From: Photorhabdus namnaonensis | GTDB taxonomy: Bacteria; Pseudomonadota; Gammaproteobacteria; Enterobacterales; Enterobacteriaceae | Length of the DNA stretch: 64,000 nucleotides | Direction: 5' to 3' | NCBI RefSeq assembly: GCF_001684335.1 | Contig: NZ_LOIC01000018.1 | Coordinates: 221,471 to 285,470 of the forward strand | In this document: positions 1 through 9,428 of the stretch, one piece after another | Layout: every line of letters starts with the position of its first letter | Numbering within the stretch: position 1 is the stretch's first letter | Made by a program: the position numbers and the translations under genes | Notes under the pieces: model-generated | The model's database searches: none | What the model was told of the DNA's origin: nothing | What the model saw: only the letters and a program-made list of their open reading frames with translations

Positions 1-53
1 CAGAGTGACCTTAATATCAACAACATAGGCTTAATTATAAGCAGAGATGAGCT

Positions 54-1187
54 ATGGCAACAAAAACTTCATTTCCGCCTGCACTACGGGCGGATAACCA
101 ACACTCACCCGGTCAACCGGGCAGTTTCTGGCCCCGTCCGGTATACCTATGTCTGCTGTGTTCACTGACGGCAACGACCCTGCCCGCCTCGGAGCGGGAA
201 TACTTTAATCCCATGTTCCTAATGGGCGCTGATGGTGAACACAGTCATGTCGATCTCTCGGCGTATGAAAACGCGAGATATGTCGCACCCGGGCGCTATC
301 TGGTGGATGTCTACATGAACCAGAATAAGGTGGACAGCCGCGAGATTGAATTCAGGCTGGTTAACGGCCATCTCCAGCCGGTATTAACCGTCGCACAACT
401 GGAAGGGTATGGGGTCAATACTCGCGAGTTACCGGCTTTTCAGGGTAAAGTGGATGACAGTCCCATCACCGAGCTGACGAAACAGATCCCGCACGCCCGC
501 GCGACATTGGATTTTGTCCGTTTACGTCTTTATCTCTGCGTCCCTCAGAGCGCCATGCAGCCCCGTTATTCTGGAACGATTGACCCGTCACTGTGGGGTC
601 CTGAGATCCCGGCTTTTTTGATGAACTACACCGTCAATGGCTCGGAAAGGCATTATGACAATCAGGGAAATTGGGAAGGATCACGTTCCCGTAATCTGTT
701 TGCTTCTTTTCGTAATGGGCTGAATCTGGAACTGTGGCGTCTGCGCAGCCCGCAAACCTACAGTTACAATCGTCAGCGCAACGAAGATGCCTCCAGTTTT
801 TCCACGCCGGCACAGACTCAATGGCAGGTCAACAATACCTACCTGCAACGTGACATCCCAGCACTGCGCAGTGAGTTCACCGCCGGTGAAACCTATACCG
901 GTGGCGATATTTTTTACAGTATCCCATTTCGGGGCATGAAACTGGCTTCGGAGGAGACCATGTTACCTGACAGTCAGCGCGGTTTTACCCCGGGGATCAC
1001 CGGTGCGGCGAACTCCAATGCGCAGGTGACGGTATTCTAGAATGGCAATATCGTGTATCAAACCACCGTAGCACCGGGGCTGTTTCGGTTCACCGACCTC
1101 TATACCACCACCACCGGGAGTGCGGGCAACCTGACAGTGATAATCAAAGAAGCAAATAGGGATAAGCTGCACCTGCTCCGGCGATGA
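54..1187 (+). pseudogene. Fimbrial outer-membrane usher (PapC/FimD family), truncated and interrupted
   Basis: Chaperone-usher proteins form the outer-membrane pore that assembles fimbriae. The reading frame opens with a hydrophobic signal-like stretch (about residues 28-46), then an usher N-terminal domain (FNPMFL, DLSAYE, GRYLVDVYMN) and the start of the barrel (GGDIFYSIPFRGMKLASEE). A TAG at 1038-1040 interrupts it, but the same frame continues as recognisable usher (NGNIVYQTTVAPG, FTDLYTT, LTVIIKEA) up to a TGA at 1185-1187. Full ushers are over 800 residues, so only roughly the first 370 remain. The 3' part has been lost by a deletion that fuses it to the fragment beginning near 1150. 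It cannot make a working usher. Family assignment is firm; the fimbrial type is not determinable. Confidence 0.85.
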
Positions 1188-1512
1188 TGATGTATTTCAA
1201 AATTCACGCTTACTCTACCGGATCGATGGAGCATTTGTTCCGGGGAAACCGAATGCCTTAGCCTCTTCAATAGAGGATATCGCCTTCATGTTTACTGATG
1301 CAGCCCACAAACCCTTATCACTCAGTACCGGGCACCGAGGTGAAGGGGAGAACGCAAGATACGTCAAACAAGGGAACGATAACTACGCGGCATCGACTCA
1401 ATTGTCTGTTGTACCAGTTCTGTTGAAAACTGACGGCGCCGGAGGGCTAGCTCGAGCTGTTGCGGTTATTTCAGTATGGTCGGATATTGACTTCATCGAA
1501 CCCTCTGCTTAG
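1150..1512 (+). pseudogene. 3' fragment of a fimbria-associated protein, fused out of frame to the usher remnant
   Basis: From about 1150 the next reading frame is open to the TAG at 1510-1512 and reads as real protein (GISCTCSGDDDVFQNSRLLY, IDGAFVPGKP, IEDIAFMFTD, GENARYVKQGNDNYAAST, LSVVPVLLK). It has no start codon of its own with a ribosome site; the ATG at 1288 is internal to the conserved stretch. The usher frame stops making sense at the same point, so a deletion removed the end of the usher and the start of this gene. The family is not recognised with certainty. Its position downstream of an usher suggests a fimbrial subunit or adhesin C-terminus. This is inference. Confidence 0.55.
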
Positions 1513-1526
1513 TTGTCGCAATTGTT

Positions 1527-1546
1527 GCAGCGCCAGTCGGCGCTGC
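1527..1546. terminator. GC-rich hairpin after the fimbrial fragment
   Basis: Perfect 8-bp inverted repeat GCAGCGCC / GGCGCTGC with a 4-base loop, 14 bases after the stop of the fimbrial fragment and in the convergent gap before ampE. It has no good T-run on either side, so it may be a weak or partial terminator. Confidence 0.4.
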
Positions 1547-1638
1547 ATAAATCGGCTCTAATAGCTACAGGTAAGCCAAACAACTCCATACACGGGATGA
1601 ATAAAACCCGAACCAATCAGAATCATTAAGCCAACGCA

Positions 1639-2493
1639 TCAAACCAATGCCCCATAAATTGTCAGTAAGGCAACGACAACGATGATAGAGAAAGTCACTT
1701 TTTTCGCCAGGATCACCGCAGCAATAGGCGTTTGAATTGAATCAAGATGAGGTTCGCGACTTAATGAAAATTGAGCAAGCTGACAAAGCACCTTATATTG
1801 TGAAGTTCTTAAATCACTAAGAGAAGCAAACCACGCCGGTAAAGCCCGCTCGCCATGCCCTAATAAAGCATAAGCAACGCCAGCCAGACGAACAGGAATC
1901 CAATCCAACCAATGCAACAAACCATCAACGCCAGATTGCGCTCGCTGAACCGGTGTACCATATTGTGCCAACCATCCCTGATAAGCCCTTAAGAAGCAAT
2001 ATCCCATTAAAGCAACCGGCCCTAATTCACCCGCCACAATCAGCCAAAAAATCGGCGCCAGATAATAGCGAAAATTTATCCATAGCAACGCATTTTGTAT
2101 CTCTCGCAACATATTCTCTTTGCTGGCATCAGAAGGTAAACCATGAATAATTGCAAAATGCGTAAAATATTCTCTTTGTTGTTCCCTGTTATCTTGATGA
2201 ACAGTACGAAAATATTCACGATAATCATGCCGTAAGCGCCCCGCTCCGATGCACAGCAAACAGATAAACACCCATAAAACCAGTTCAAAAATGCCGAACA
2301 TAAAATCATTTAATATTTCAATCAATACCCATGTAATCATCATGACTACTAACGTCATTAAAAGGCTTTTCCATAACGAAAAAGACTTCAAATCGGTAAA
2401 CAATGGCTCAAGACGGTGCTCTAATTGCCAATGGTCACCCATTTTAAAAACCCGTTCCCACGCCAACACTAACAACAGTATAAAGAGAGTCAT
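1639..2493 (-). CDS. ampE: AmpE, inner-membrane regulatory protein
   Basis: AmpE is an inner-membrane protein encoded next to the amidase AmpD and linked to signalling of beta-lactamase induction; its biochemical role is poorly defined. The start at 2493 gives MTLFILLLVL, matching the family N-terminus, and 284 residues, the same length as E. coli AmpE. An upstream in-frame ATG at 2532 lies inside the ampD remnant and is rejected. The diagnostic GDHWQLEHRLEP motif follows the first membrane segment. Further hydrophobic segments lie around residues 45-85, 140-165 and at the C-terminus. The start ATGA overlaps the stop of the ampD remnant, preserving the ancestral ampDE coupling, although ampD is now broken and the operon's normal promoter upstream is gone. 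Confidence 0.93.
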   Translation of the reverse strand: MTLFILLLVLAWERVFKMGDHWQLEHRLEPLFTDLKSFSLWKSLLMTLVVMMITWVLIEILNDFMFGIFELVLWVFICLLCIGAGRLRHDYREYFRTVHQDNREQQREYFTHFAIIHGLPSDASKENMLREIQNALLWINFRYYLAPIFWLIVAGELGPVALMGYCFLRAYQGWLAQYGTPVQRAQSGVDGLLHWLDWIPVRLAGVAYALLGHGERALPAWFASLSDLRTSQYKVLCQLAQFSLSREPHLDSIQTPIAAVILAKKVTFSIIVVVALLTIYGALV

Positions 2494-2591
2494 TCTTTCC
2501 GCTCCTGTAACAATTGCTGGTAATGTGTCCAATCGAAATAAAGTCCCAGATCAATTTTTCTTCCCAGAACAACATCATTATAGTCAGTGAT
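2490..2591 (-). pseudogene. ampD: ampD C-terminal remnant
   Basis: AmpD is the cytosolic 1,6-anhydro-muropeptide amidase of cell-wall recycling. Read on the minus strand just before ampE, 33 codons encode ITDYNDVVLGRKIDLGLYFD followed by WTHYQQLLQERKE and a TGA that overlaps the ampE start. This aligns by eye with the AmpD C-terminus (pattern ITGHxDIAPGRKTDPGPxFDW). Several catalytic-region residues have changed: the GH is DY and the APGRKTDPG is VLGRKIDLG, so a zinc-ligand histidine and the conserved aspartate loop have drifted. The rest of ampD is absent and replaced by an ERIC-like repeat. Functional AmpD must come from another locus or be missing. Confidence 0.75.
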
Positions 2592-2602
2592 ATGCTCTTT
2601 TA

Positions 2603-2736
2603 TACCCGTCATCTTTCAAGTTGCCTCTTTGTTGGCCGCACTCACTCACCCCGGTCACATAGTTCTCTATGCTCCCGGGGATTCGCTCCCTTGCCGCCGC
2701 GATGCATCTTGAAATCCATAAGGTATATATTCGGGT
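2603..2736. repeat. ERIC/IRU-like intergenic repeat
   Basis: A ~130-bp imperfect palindrome with outer arms TACCCG / CGGGT and CTTTCAAG / CTTGAAA, and a GC-rich core CTCACTCACCCCGGTCACAT ... CTCCCGGGGATTCGCTC, which matches the general plan of enterobacterial ERIC elements. It sits where the body of ampD should be. The sequence is non-coding; the ORF through it is a shadow. Confidence 0.75.
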
Positions 2737-2957
2737 CTACCCATAAGTCATTGTGTCAGTACAACAAAACTTTTCTAGAGACAATATGATGAATAACCAA
2801 TAAAACGGTTGCTCACCCTGTGGGCACGAATCGTGTGAAAGAATTTTTCTCACTCAATTCATCATGCAACCACATTTTTTTCCTTCTTAAACCCAGATGA
2901 TAAAACCAAGATAGTAGTTGTTCACTACACAACAGGGTAGCATGTTAAGATCATTAA

Positions 2958-3875
<918 letters not shown>

Positions 3876-4076
3876 TTAGCAATAATAATATTGATGGTGG
3901 TGTAAATCAGCAATTGGTAGATCGAAAATTTGCGAACACCACCGTAAATATTTTTGCAAACCTTGCAATTCATAAATTCTTTTTCGAGTCAATTCCATAA
4001 CCTTCATCTATCCTATTTCATTTTTTTCTCTTTCCTTCATTCTCTATATCATAACACCACAACACGGAGAAGAAAT

Positions 4077-4502
4077 ATGAAACAACAACAAGGATTTACT
4101 TTAATGGAGATCATGGTTGCTATCGCTATCATTTCCATCTTAAGTGCTATTGGCATTCCTAGTTATCAAGGATATATCCAGAAAGCCGCCTTAACAGATA
4201 TACTACAAAATATTGTACCCTATAAATCAGGTATAGAACTTTGCAGTTTTGAAGCTGAAGATTTCATAGGTTGCAATGCAGGAACAACATCAATTCCAAA
4301 AGAGCATAACAGTAGATATATCGAGAGCATTTCAGTTAAAAATGGGGAAGTTACCATTAACGGGGAAAAAAGTCTTAAAAACCTCAGCATTACATTAAAG
4401 CCAACACAAAATACACAAATAGGTACAATTAAATGGAATATTAAATGTGAATCGACAAACAATTCATTAAAAAGTCGTTGTCAGGAAATATTTGAATTTT
4501 AA
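4077..4502 (+). CDS. ppdD: Prepilin peptidase-dependent pilin, PpdD (type IV pilin-like)
   Basis: Type IV major pilin homologue. The start at 4077 is chosen because it is preceded by GGAGAAG and gives a short leader MKQQQG followed by the class III cleavage site and methylated helix FTLMEIMVAIAIISILSAIG, with the conserved Glu at +5 of the mature protein. The longer frame from 3954 lacks these features. The 141-residue length is normal. Cysteines in the C-terminal half (for example ELCSF, GCNAG, KCES, SRCQE) can form the pilin disulfides. It forms an operon with the ATPase hofB 41 bases downstream and hofC. In E. coli K-12 these genes are poorly expressed; nothing here shows the regulation. 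Confidence 0.92.
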   Translation: MKQQQGFTLMEIMVAIAIISILSAIGIPSYQGYIQKAALTDILQNIVPYKSGIELCSFEAEDFIGCNAGTTSIPKEHNSRYIESISVKNGEVTINGEKSLKNLSITLKPTQNTQIGTIKWNIKCESTNNSLKSRCQEIFEF

Positions 4503-4543
4503 TTCATTACTCTTATTAATACATATTTACACAGGAAGCAACA

Positions 4544-5986
4544 ATGAACTCACTTTCAATGGCAGAAAACACATTGATGGAAAGAGAAATCCATGATATT
4601 TGTCAACGCCACCAATCTGTTGTAATAAAAAAAGATGATAATGCGATAACAATTGCCAGTAACGAATTACCTAATGATGATTTATTATCAGCATTACGAT
4701 TTATTTCCGGACGTATCGTTAATGTAGAAATTTGGCCACTGGCAAGAATTGAGTCAATATTACATCAAAATATTTCACTCATTCGTGTACCAGAGGAAGA
4801 GTCCTCGTTATTACCACTTATCGCTGATACCAATACAGATGAAAATGATGCGCCCGTTATTCAACTTATTAATCAAACTTTATTAACTGCAATTCAACGG
4901 CGTGCATCCGATATTCATTTTGAACCATTCCAACAAGGTTACCGTATTCGTATCCGGGTTGATGGCGCATTACACCTTTTGTCTTCGCCATCTCCTCAAA
5001 TGAATGCAAGCATTGCCGCACGCCTTAAGATAATGGCTAAATTAAACATCGCTGAAAAACGGCTGCCTCAGGATGGACAATTTGATTGGTCTGACACTCG
5101 ACACAACTATGCTATTCGTATGGCGACCTTGCCAACAATACACGGAGAAAAAGTTGTACTTAGGATATTAAATACAATGCAACAACTATCACTAGATCAA
5201 TTAGGTATTCCTGAGCAACTATTAAATCAACTTCGACAAAAACTCGCATTACCACAGGGGATGATTTTAGTCACTGGACCGACAGGTAGCGGAAAAACTG
5301 TGACTTTATATAGCTGTTTACAATATCTGAATCAGAATAAAAAGAATATTTGCAGTGTAGAAGACCCAGTAGAGATCCCATTGAACGGTATTAACCAGAC
5401 ACAAACTAACAGCAAAATTGATCTCAATTTTGCCAAAGTATTACGGGCACTATTACGCCAAGATCCTGATGTCATTATGGTGGGAGAAATACGTGATAGC
5501 GAAACAGCCGAAATTTCAGTAAAAGCGGCGCAAACAGGTCATCTGGTTCTTTCTACATTGCATACTAATTCAACCATAGATACATTATCTCGCCTACAAA
5601 ATCTGGGTATTTCAGGTTATATGTCTGCTTCTTGTATCAAATTAATTATCGCCCAACGGCTTGTCAGAAAATTATGTCTTCATTGCCGCAAACAACAAAC
5701 AGAAGAAACTATTATTAATACTGAAAATAATTCTCTATTTATTAAGCAATGGCTGGCCGTTGGTTGTGAGCATTGTTTTTCCGGTTATTACGGTCGAACA
5801 GCTATTTATGAGTTTTTAGAAATAACAGATGATATTAAACAGATATTATCAGAACAGAACTCCCAAAATGGGCAAAAAACCATTATAGCTCAAAGAAAAG
5901 ATACTTTACTTTCATCCGGTATTTTATTAGTAGAACAAGGCATCACTACATTAGAAGAAATTTATCAAGTCACAGGTCAGGAATAA
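4544..5986 (+). CDS. hofB: Type IV pilus / type II secretion assembly ATPase, HofB (GspE/PilB family)
   Basis: Cytoplasmic hexameric ATPase powering pilin polymerisation. The 480-residue protein shows RASDIHFEPF (start of the GspE core), Walker A GPTGSGKT, the Asp box GEIRDSETAEI, and the His box TGHLVLSTLHTN. Two CxxC pairs, CLHC and CEHC, bracket a zinc-binding insert near residues 378-425. The N-terminal domain is short compared with PilB. It begins 41 bases after ppdD and ends 2 bases before hofC, so the three are one operon. All catalytic motifs are intact. Confidence 0.93.
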   Translation: MNSLSMAENTLMEREIHDICQRHQSVVIKKDDNAITIASNELPNDDLLSALRFISGRIVNVEIWPLARIESILHQNISLIRVPEEESSLLPLIADTNTDENDAPVIQLINQTLLTAIQRRASDIHFEPFQQGYRIRIRVDGALHLLSSPSPQMNASIAARLKIMAKLNIAEKRLPQDGQFDWSDTRHNYAIRMATLPTIHGEKVVLRILNTMQQLSLDQLGIPEQLLNQLRQKLALPQGMILVTGPTGSGKTVTLYSCLQYLNQNKKNICSVEDPVEIPLNGINQTQTNSKIDLNFAKVLRALLRQDPDVIMVGEIRDSETAEISVKAAQTGHLVLSTLHTNSTIDTLSRLQNLGISGYMSASCIKLIIAQRLVRKLCLHCRKQQTEETIINTENNSLFIKQWLAVGCEHCFSGYYGRTAIYEFLEITDDIKQILSEQNSQNGQKTIIAQRKDTLLSSGILLVEQGITTLEEIYQVTGQE

Positions 5987-5988
5987 TA

Positions 5989-7188
5989 ATGAAAATTAAT
6001 TATCTTTATAACTGGCAAGCAGTGAACAACAAAGGCGAAATATCAAAAGGAAAATCACTATGTGATAACCGAAAATCTTTATATCAGCAACTTATTCATT
6101 CTGGATTACAACCTTATAATATAAAATGTGAAAAAGTGATATTTTATCATCAACAACAAGTTGCTTACCGTCTGAATTTTATTCGTCAATTGGCAACACT
6201 ATTATCATCAGGAATGCCATTACTAAATTGCCTCAATATTCTTATTCGTGAATGCGATCATCCACTATGGCACTGTGTATTATTAGATATTAGCAAGAAA
6301 ATTACCCGTGGAGAATCATTTTCCTCCTCATTAAAAGATTATCCATTTCTATTTCCTCCTTTATTTTGTCAACTTATTACCGTTGGCGAATTGACCGGGC
6401 AATTAGAAGTCTGCTGTCAATTATTAGTTAAACAACAGGAGCAACAAGATAAATTACAAAAGAAAATAGCAAAGGCATTGCGTTACCCTTTGATTATTAT
6501 CATTGTTGCCAGCATCATTATTTTATTGATGCTTATTTTTGTCCTACCCGAATTTGAACATATTTACCATTCATTTGACGCACAACTTCCCCTGCTCACT
6601 CGTAGTTTATTAATAACTTCCAACTGGCTAATTCAATATAGTGGCTATGGTGTTATTGGAATAATTATACTGATTCTATTTTACCTACAATTACGTCAAC
6701 GTCATACAATATGGATCACTCGTGAAAAAAATCTGATGTTACGTTTACCCGTTATTGCAAAATTAATTAATTGCCAGCAATTAGGGCAACTTTTCCATAT
6801 CCTGTTTATGACACAAAAAGCGGGTCTGACACTCACCGCAGGGTTAGACAGTGCTATTGCATCAATAAATCATCCAGTATTTCTGCAAGCAACTAAATTC
6901 TTACGAGCTCAAATTAATCAAGGAATACCAATGAGCGAAACACTGAAACAACAATCTTGTTTTCCTGCTCTGTGTCAACAGTTTGTCAGTGTTGGCGAAG
7001 AATCTGGCAATCTGGAACTGTTATTAGGAAATCTCGCTAACTGGTACCAACAACAAGCATTGGAAATTTCTGATAATATGACCCAGTTATTAGAACCAAT
7101 ACTTATAGTCATAATAGCAATTATTGTCGGTACACTATTGCTCGCAATGTATTTACCCATTTTTCAGCTAGGTACGATACTCACCTAA
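5989..7188 (+). CDS. hofC: Type IV pilus / type II secretion inner-membrane platform protein, HofC (GspF/PilC family)
   Basis: Inner-membrane platform protein that couples the HofB ATPase to pilin extrusion. The 399-residue protein has two GspF repeats: RQLATLLSSGMPLLN ... TVGELTGQLE near residues 64-140, and QLFHILFMTQKAGLTLTAGL ... SVGEESGNLE near 265-345. Three membrane segments lie near residues 166-190, 215-235 and 370-395. The start is 2 bases after the hofB stop with little room for its own ribosome site, which suggests translational coupling. Length and motif set are complete. Confidence 0.92.
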   Translation: MKINYLYNWQAVNNKGEISKGKSLCDNRKSLYQQLIHSGLQPYNIKCEKVIFYHQQQVAYRLNFIRQLATLLSSGMPLLNCLNILIRECDHPLWHCVLLDISKKITRGESFSSSLKDYPFLFPPLFCQLITVGELTGQLEVCCQLLVKQQEQQDKLQKKIAKALRYPLIIIIVASIIILLMLIFVLPEFEHIYHSFDAQLPLLTRSLLITSNWLIQYSGYGVIGIIILILFYLQLRQRHTIWITREKNLMLRLPVIAKLINCQQLGQLFHILFMTQKAGLTLTAGLDSAIASINHPVFLQATKFLRAQINQGIPMSETLKQQSCFPALCQQFVSVGEESGNLELLLGNLANWYQQQALEISDNMTQLLEPILIVIIAIIVGTLLLAMYLPIFQLGTILT

Positions 7189-7279
7189 AGTAAAAACGAT
7201 TCCATAGCTTTGTCTCTAGGTCATCTGCCTCCTTTCGGTTACAATCCCGAAATAGTATCAAGTAATATTAAGGGATAGG

Positions 7280-7903
7280 ATGACTTATATTATTGCACTC
7301 ACAGGTGGGATTGGTAGCGGTAAAACCACTATCGCCAATGCCTTTGCAGCTCTTGGCGTTCCTCTTGTTGATGCAGATATTATTGCCAGAGAAGTCGTTG
7401 CCCCTGGAACACCTGCTCTACAAGCCATCACAGAACACTTTGGTCATGACATATTGATACCCGATGGCAGCCTTAACCGAGCACTGTTACGCCAAAGAAT
7501 ATTCACAAATAAACAAGAAAAACAGTGGGTTAATCAACTTCTTCACCCTCTAATCCATCAAGAAACCCAACAGCAATTGAAACAGATAACTGCACCTTAT
7601 GTTATTTGGGTTGTTCCATTATTAGTCGAAAATAATTTGGAGCATCTGGCAGATCGGATTCTAATCGTTGACGTTTCACCTGAATTACAAATCAGCCGGG
7701 TAACCACTCGCGATGGTATTAGCAACCAACAGGTTGAAAATATTTTGGCTGCCCAGGCATCCCGTAGCGAGAGGCTGGCTTATGCCGATGACATTATCTC
7801 AAATCATGATAACGTACAGGCAATTACTCCTCGTGTTGCCGAACTACATCAACAATATTTAAGATTAGCTGGATCAGCCAGGCAGGATAATCATGATGAG
7901 TGA
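7280..7903 (+). CDS. coaE: Dephospho-CoA kinase, CoaE
   Basis: Phosphorylates the 3'-hydroxyl of dephospho-CoA with ATP, the last step of coenzyme A synthesis. The 207-residue protein starts [17 protein letters not shown] with a classic P-loop, followed by [11 protein letters not shown] and the LID and base-binding segments typical of the family ([33 protein letters not shown]). Its 3' end overlaps the start of zapD by 8 bases (ATGATGAGTGA). The gap from hofC holds a ribosome site AAGGGATAGG. This is the standard enterobacterial order coaE-zapD-yacG. Confidence 0.96.
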   Translation: MTYIIALTGGIGSGKTTIANAFAALGVPLVDADIIAREVVAPGTPALQAITEHFGHDILIPDGSLNRALLRQRIFTNKQEKQWVNQLLHPLIHQETQQQLKQITAPYVIWVVPLLVENNLEHLADRILIVDVSPELQISRVTTRDGISNQQVENILAAQASRSERLAYADDIISNHDNVQAITPRVAELHQQYLRLAGSARQDNHDE

Positions 7904-8648
7904 CACAACTTCTACAATCATTTTTGAACACCCACTGAATGAAAAAATGCGGGCATGGTTGAGAATTGAATCTTCTCTGCAACAACTCACCAGTCAACGC
8001 CATTTAGACTCACTAGCAAGCAGCCTCGCCTTCTTCCGCACAGTGACTGAGCTACTTGAAGTGCTAGAACGAGGGGAAGTACGTTCTGAATTGCTAAAAG
8101 AGTTAGAGCGCCAACAAGCAAAATTAAAACAATGGGCTGAAATACCCGATGTTGATATTAATATCGTCAATAGTTTTAGATTGAAATTGAAAGAGCGAGC
8201 TATCGCATTAAGTAAAGCACCACGGCTGGGACAATCCCTGAAAGAAGATAAAATTATCAGTATGGTGCGCCAACGCCTCAGTATTCCAAGTGGTTGTTGT
8301 GGTTTTGATCTACCTACTCTGCATCTATGGCTTCATTTACCGCAATCAGAAAGGGATAAAATGGTCGCATTCTGGATTGATAGTTTGCTACCTCTCCAAC
8401 AAGCCCTAGAAAGTATTTTAGAACTCATCCGCCAATCTGCTATTTTTCGTTCAGAAATCAGTAAAAACGGTTTTCACCAGAATACGGCAGAAGGCGCAGA
8501 TTTACTGAGATTACGTTTGCCATTAAAACCTTTACTGTTTCCTCAAATTTCCGGTCATAAGACCCGGTTTGCTATCCGTTTTTTACCATTGGATAGTGAA
8601 AAAGGCTTCGTACCTGCCCATTTACCATTTGAATTAGCCTGTTGCTAA
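7896..8648 (+). CDS. zapD: Cell division protein ZapD (YacF)
   Basis: FtsZ-associated protein that bundles FtsZ protofilaments at the division septum. The 250-residue protein has the family N-terminus [16 protein letters not shown] and conserved blocks [23 protein letters not shown] and the C-terminal [11 protein letters not shown]. Two adjacent ATG codons (7893 and 7896) fit the same ribosome site AGGATAA. The second is preferred because it gives the shorter, family-like N-terminus. It overlaps coaE and is followed 30 bases on by yacG. Confidence 0.95.
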   Translation: MSDTTSTIIFEHPLNEKMRAWLRIESSLQQLTSQRHLDSLASSLAFFRTVTELLEVLERGEVRSELLKELERQQAKLKQWAEIPDVDINIVNSFRLKLKERAIALSKAPRLGQSLKEDKIISMVRQRLSIPSGCCGFDLPTLHLWLHLPQSERDKMVAFWIDSLLPLQQALESILELIRQSAIFRSEISKNGFHQNTAEGADLLRLRLPLKPLLFPQISGHKTRFAIRFLPLDSEKGFVPAHLPFELACC

Positions 8649-8678
8649 TATTACAAACTAATTATTAGGAAAGTTATT

Positions 8679-8876
8679 ATGTCTGAGTTATTAACGATTG
8701 AATGTCCAACATGTGGTAAAACCGTAGTTTGGGGAGAAATAAGCCCATATCGCCCATTTTGCAGTAAGCGCTGTCAATTAATTGACTTAGGCGGGTGGGC
8801 AAATGAAGAGAAACGGATACCAAGCCAAAGTGAAAACTCCGATAGCGATGATTGGAGTGAACAACCTGAGCAATAA
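8679..8876 (+). CDS. yacG: DNA gyrase inhibitor YacG (zinc-binding)
   Basis: Small zinc protein that binds GyrB and inhibits gyrase in E. coli. At 65 residues it has the expected length, with the four-cysteine zinc motif CPTC (residues 9-12) and CSKRC (residues 28-32), the linking segment [20 protein letters not shown], and an acidic, serine-rich tail. It is the last gene of the plus-strand coaE-zapD-yacG run and is followed by a hairpin terminator. Confidence 0.94.
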   Translation: MSELLTIECPTCGKTVVWGEISPYRPFCSKRCQLIDLGGWANEEKRIPSQSENSDSDDWSEQPEQ

Positions 8877-8878
8877 CA

Positions 8879-8907
8879 AATAGCCGCGTTATTATAATGC
8901 GGCTATT
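8879..8907. terminator. Bidirectional terminator between yacG and mutT
   Basis: Perfect 9-bp stem AATAGCCGC / GCGGCTATT with an 11-base AT-rich loop, 2 bases after the yacG stop and overlapping the approach to the convergent mutT stop. Confidence 0.75.
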
Positions 8908-8913
8908 AACAAC

Positions 8914-9306
8914 TCAAGCGATCAGTAATGCAACAATACTGCGATTAGCTGGCGGGAATTCATCAGCAATTAAATCTTTCTGTAATACCCACCGAGAAAG
9001 TTGCCCTTCTTTACCGAAAGGTTCATTTTCCCATCCATCCACCAAGAAGAAATACAGGGTAATCAACCTATCAGGAAAATCATGTTCAACCGTTTTTACC
9101 AGCTCATAATGAGTAACAATAATACCAATCTCTTCCTGTAACTCACGCACTAAAGCCTGTTCAGGTGTTTCCTGGTTCTCAACTTTCCCGCCTGGGAATT
9201 CCCAGAAACCACCCATATGGGCATCAGCATGACGCTGAGTAATAAAAATTTCATGTTGCGTATTTCTAATGATCCCAGCGGCTATATGCAGGTGTTTCTT
9301 TTCCAT
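8914..9306 (-). CDS. mutT: 8-oxo-dGTP diphosphatase MutT
   Basis: Removes oxidised guanine nucleotides (8-oxo-dGTP to 8-oxo-dGMP) from the pool and so prevents A:T to C:G mutations. The 130-residue protein has a complete Nudix box running from GGKVENQE through ALVRELQEEIGI, with the catalytic REXXEE glutamates present. The N-terminus (HIAAGIIRN) and the GGFWEFPGGK segment are typical. It is downstream of secA in the usual secM-secA-mutT order but separated by a strong hairpin, so it may have its own promoter. Confidence 0.95.
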   Translation of the reverse strand: MEKKHLHIAAGIIRNTQHEIFITQRHADAHMGGFWEFPGGKVENQETPEQALVRELQEEIGIIVTHYELVKTVEHDFPDRLITLYFFLVDGWENEPFGKEGQLSRWVLQKDLIADEFPPANRSIVALLIA

Positions 9307-9400
9307 ATTACTCTTACTTCTTCATCTATTATTCTTTTTGATTGATCAACGACCAATAACCAAATGCTACATCCAACGTTATTCGCTTAAACCTAACAGC

Positions 9401-9424
9401 AAAAAGGCGGTTTCCCGCCTTTTT
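9401..9424. terminator. Intrinsic terminator after secA
   Basis: Perfect 10-bp stem AAAAAGGCGG / CCGCCTTTTT with a 4-base loop (TTTC), immediately before the secA stop when read on the minus strand. The A/T runs on each side make it bidirectional. Confidence 0.85.
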
Positions 9425-9428
9425 ATCA

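Noticed and set aside
1288-1512. Independent 74-residue gene
   Set aside because: The same frame is protein-like well upstream of this ATG, so it is the tail of a fusion remnant, not a gene with this start.
2249-2789. Overlapping plus-strand ORFs opposite ampE and across the ERIC-like repeat
   Set aside because: They lie over a well-supported gene on the other strand and a repeat; no ribosome sites or coding character.
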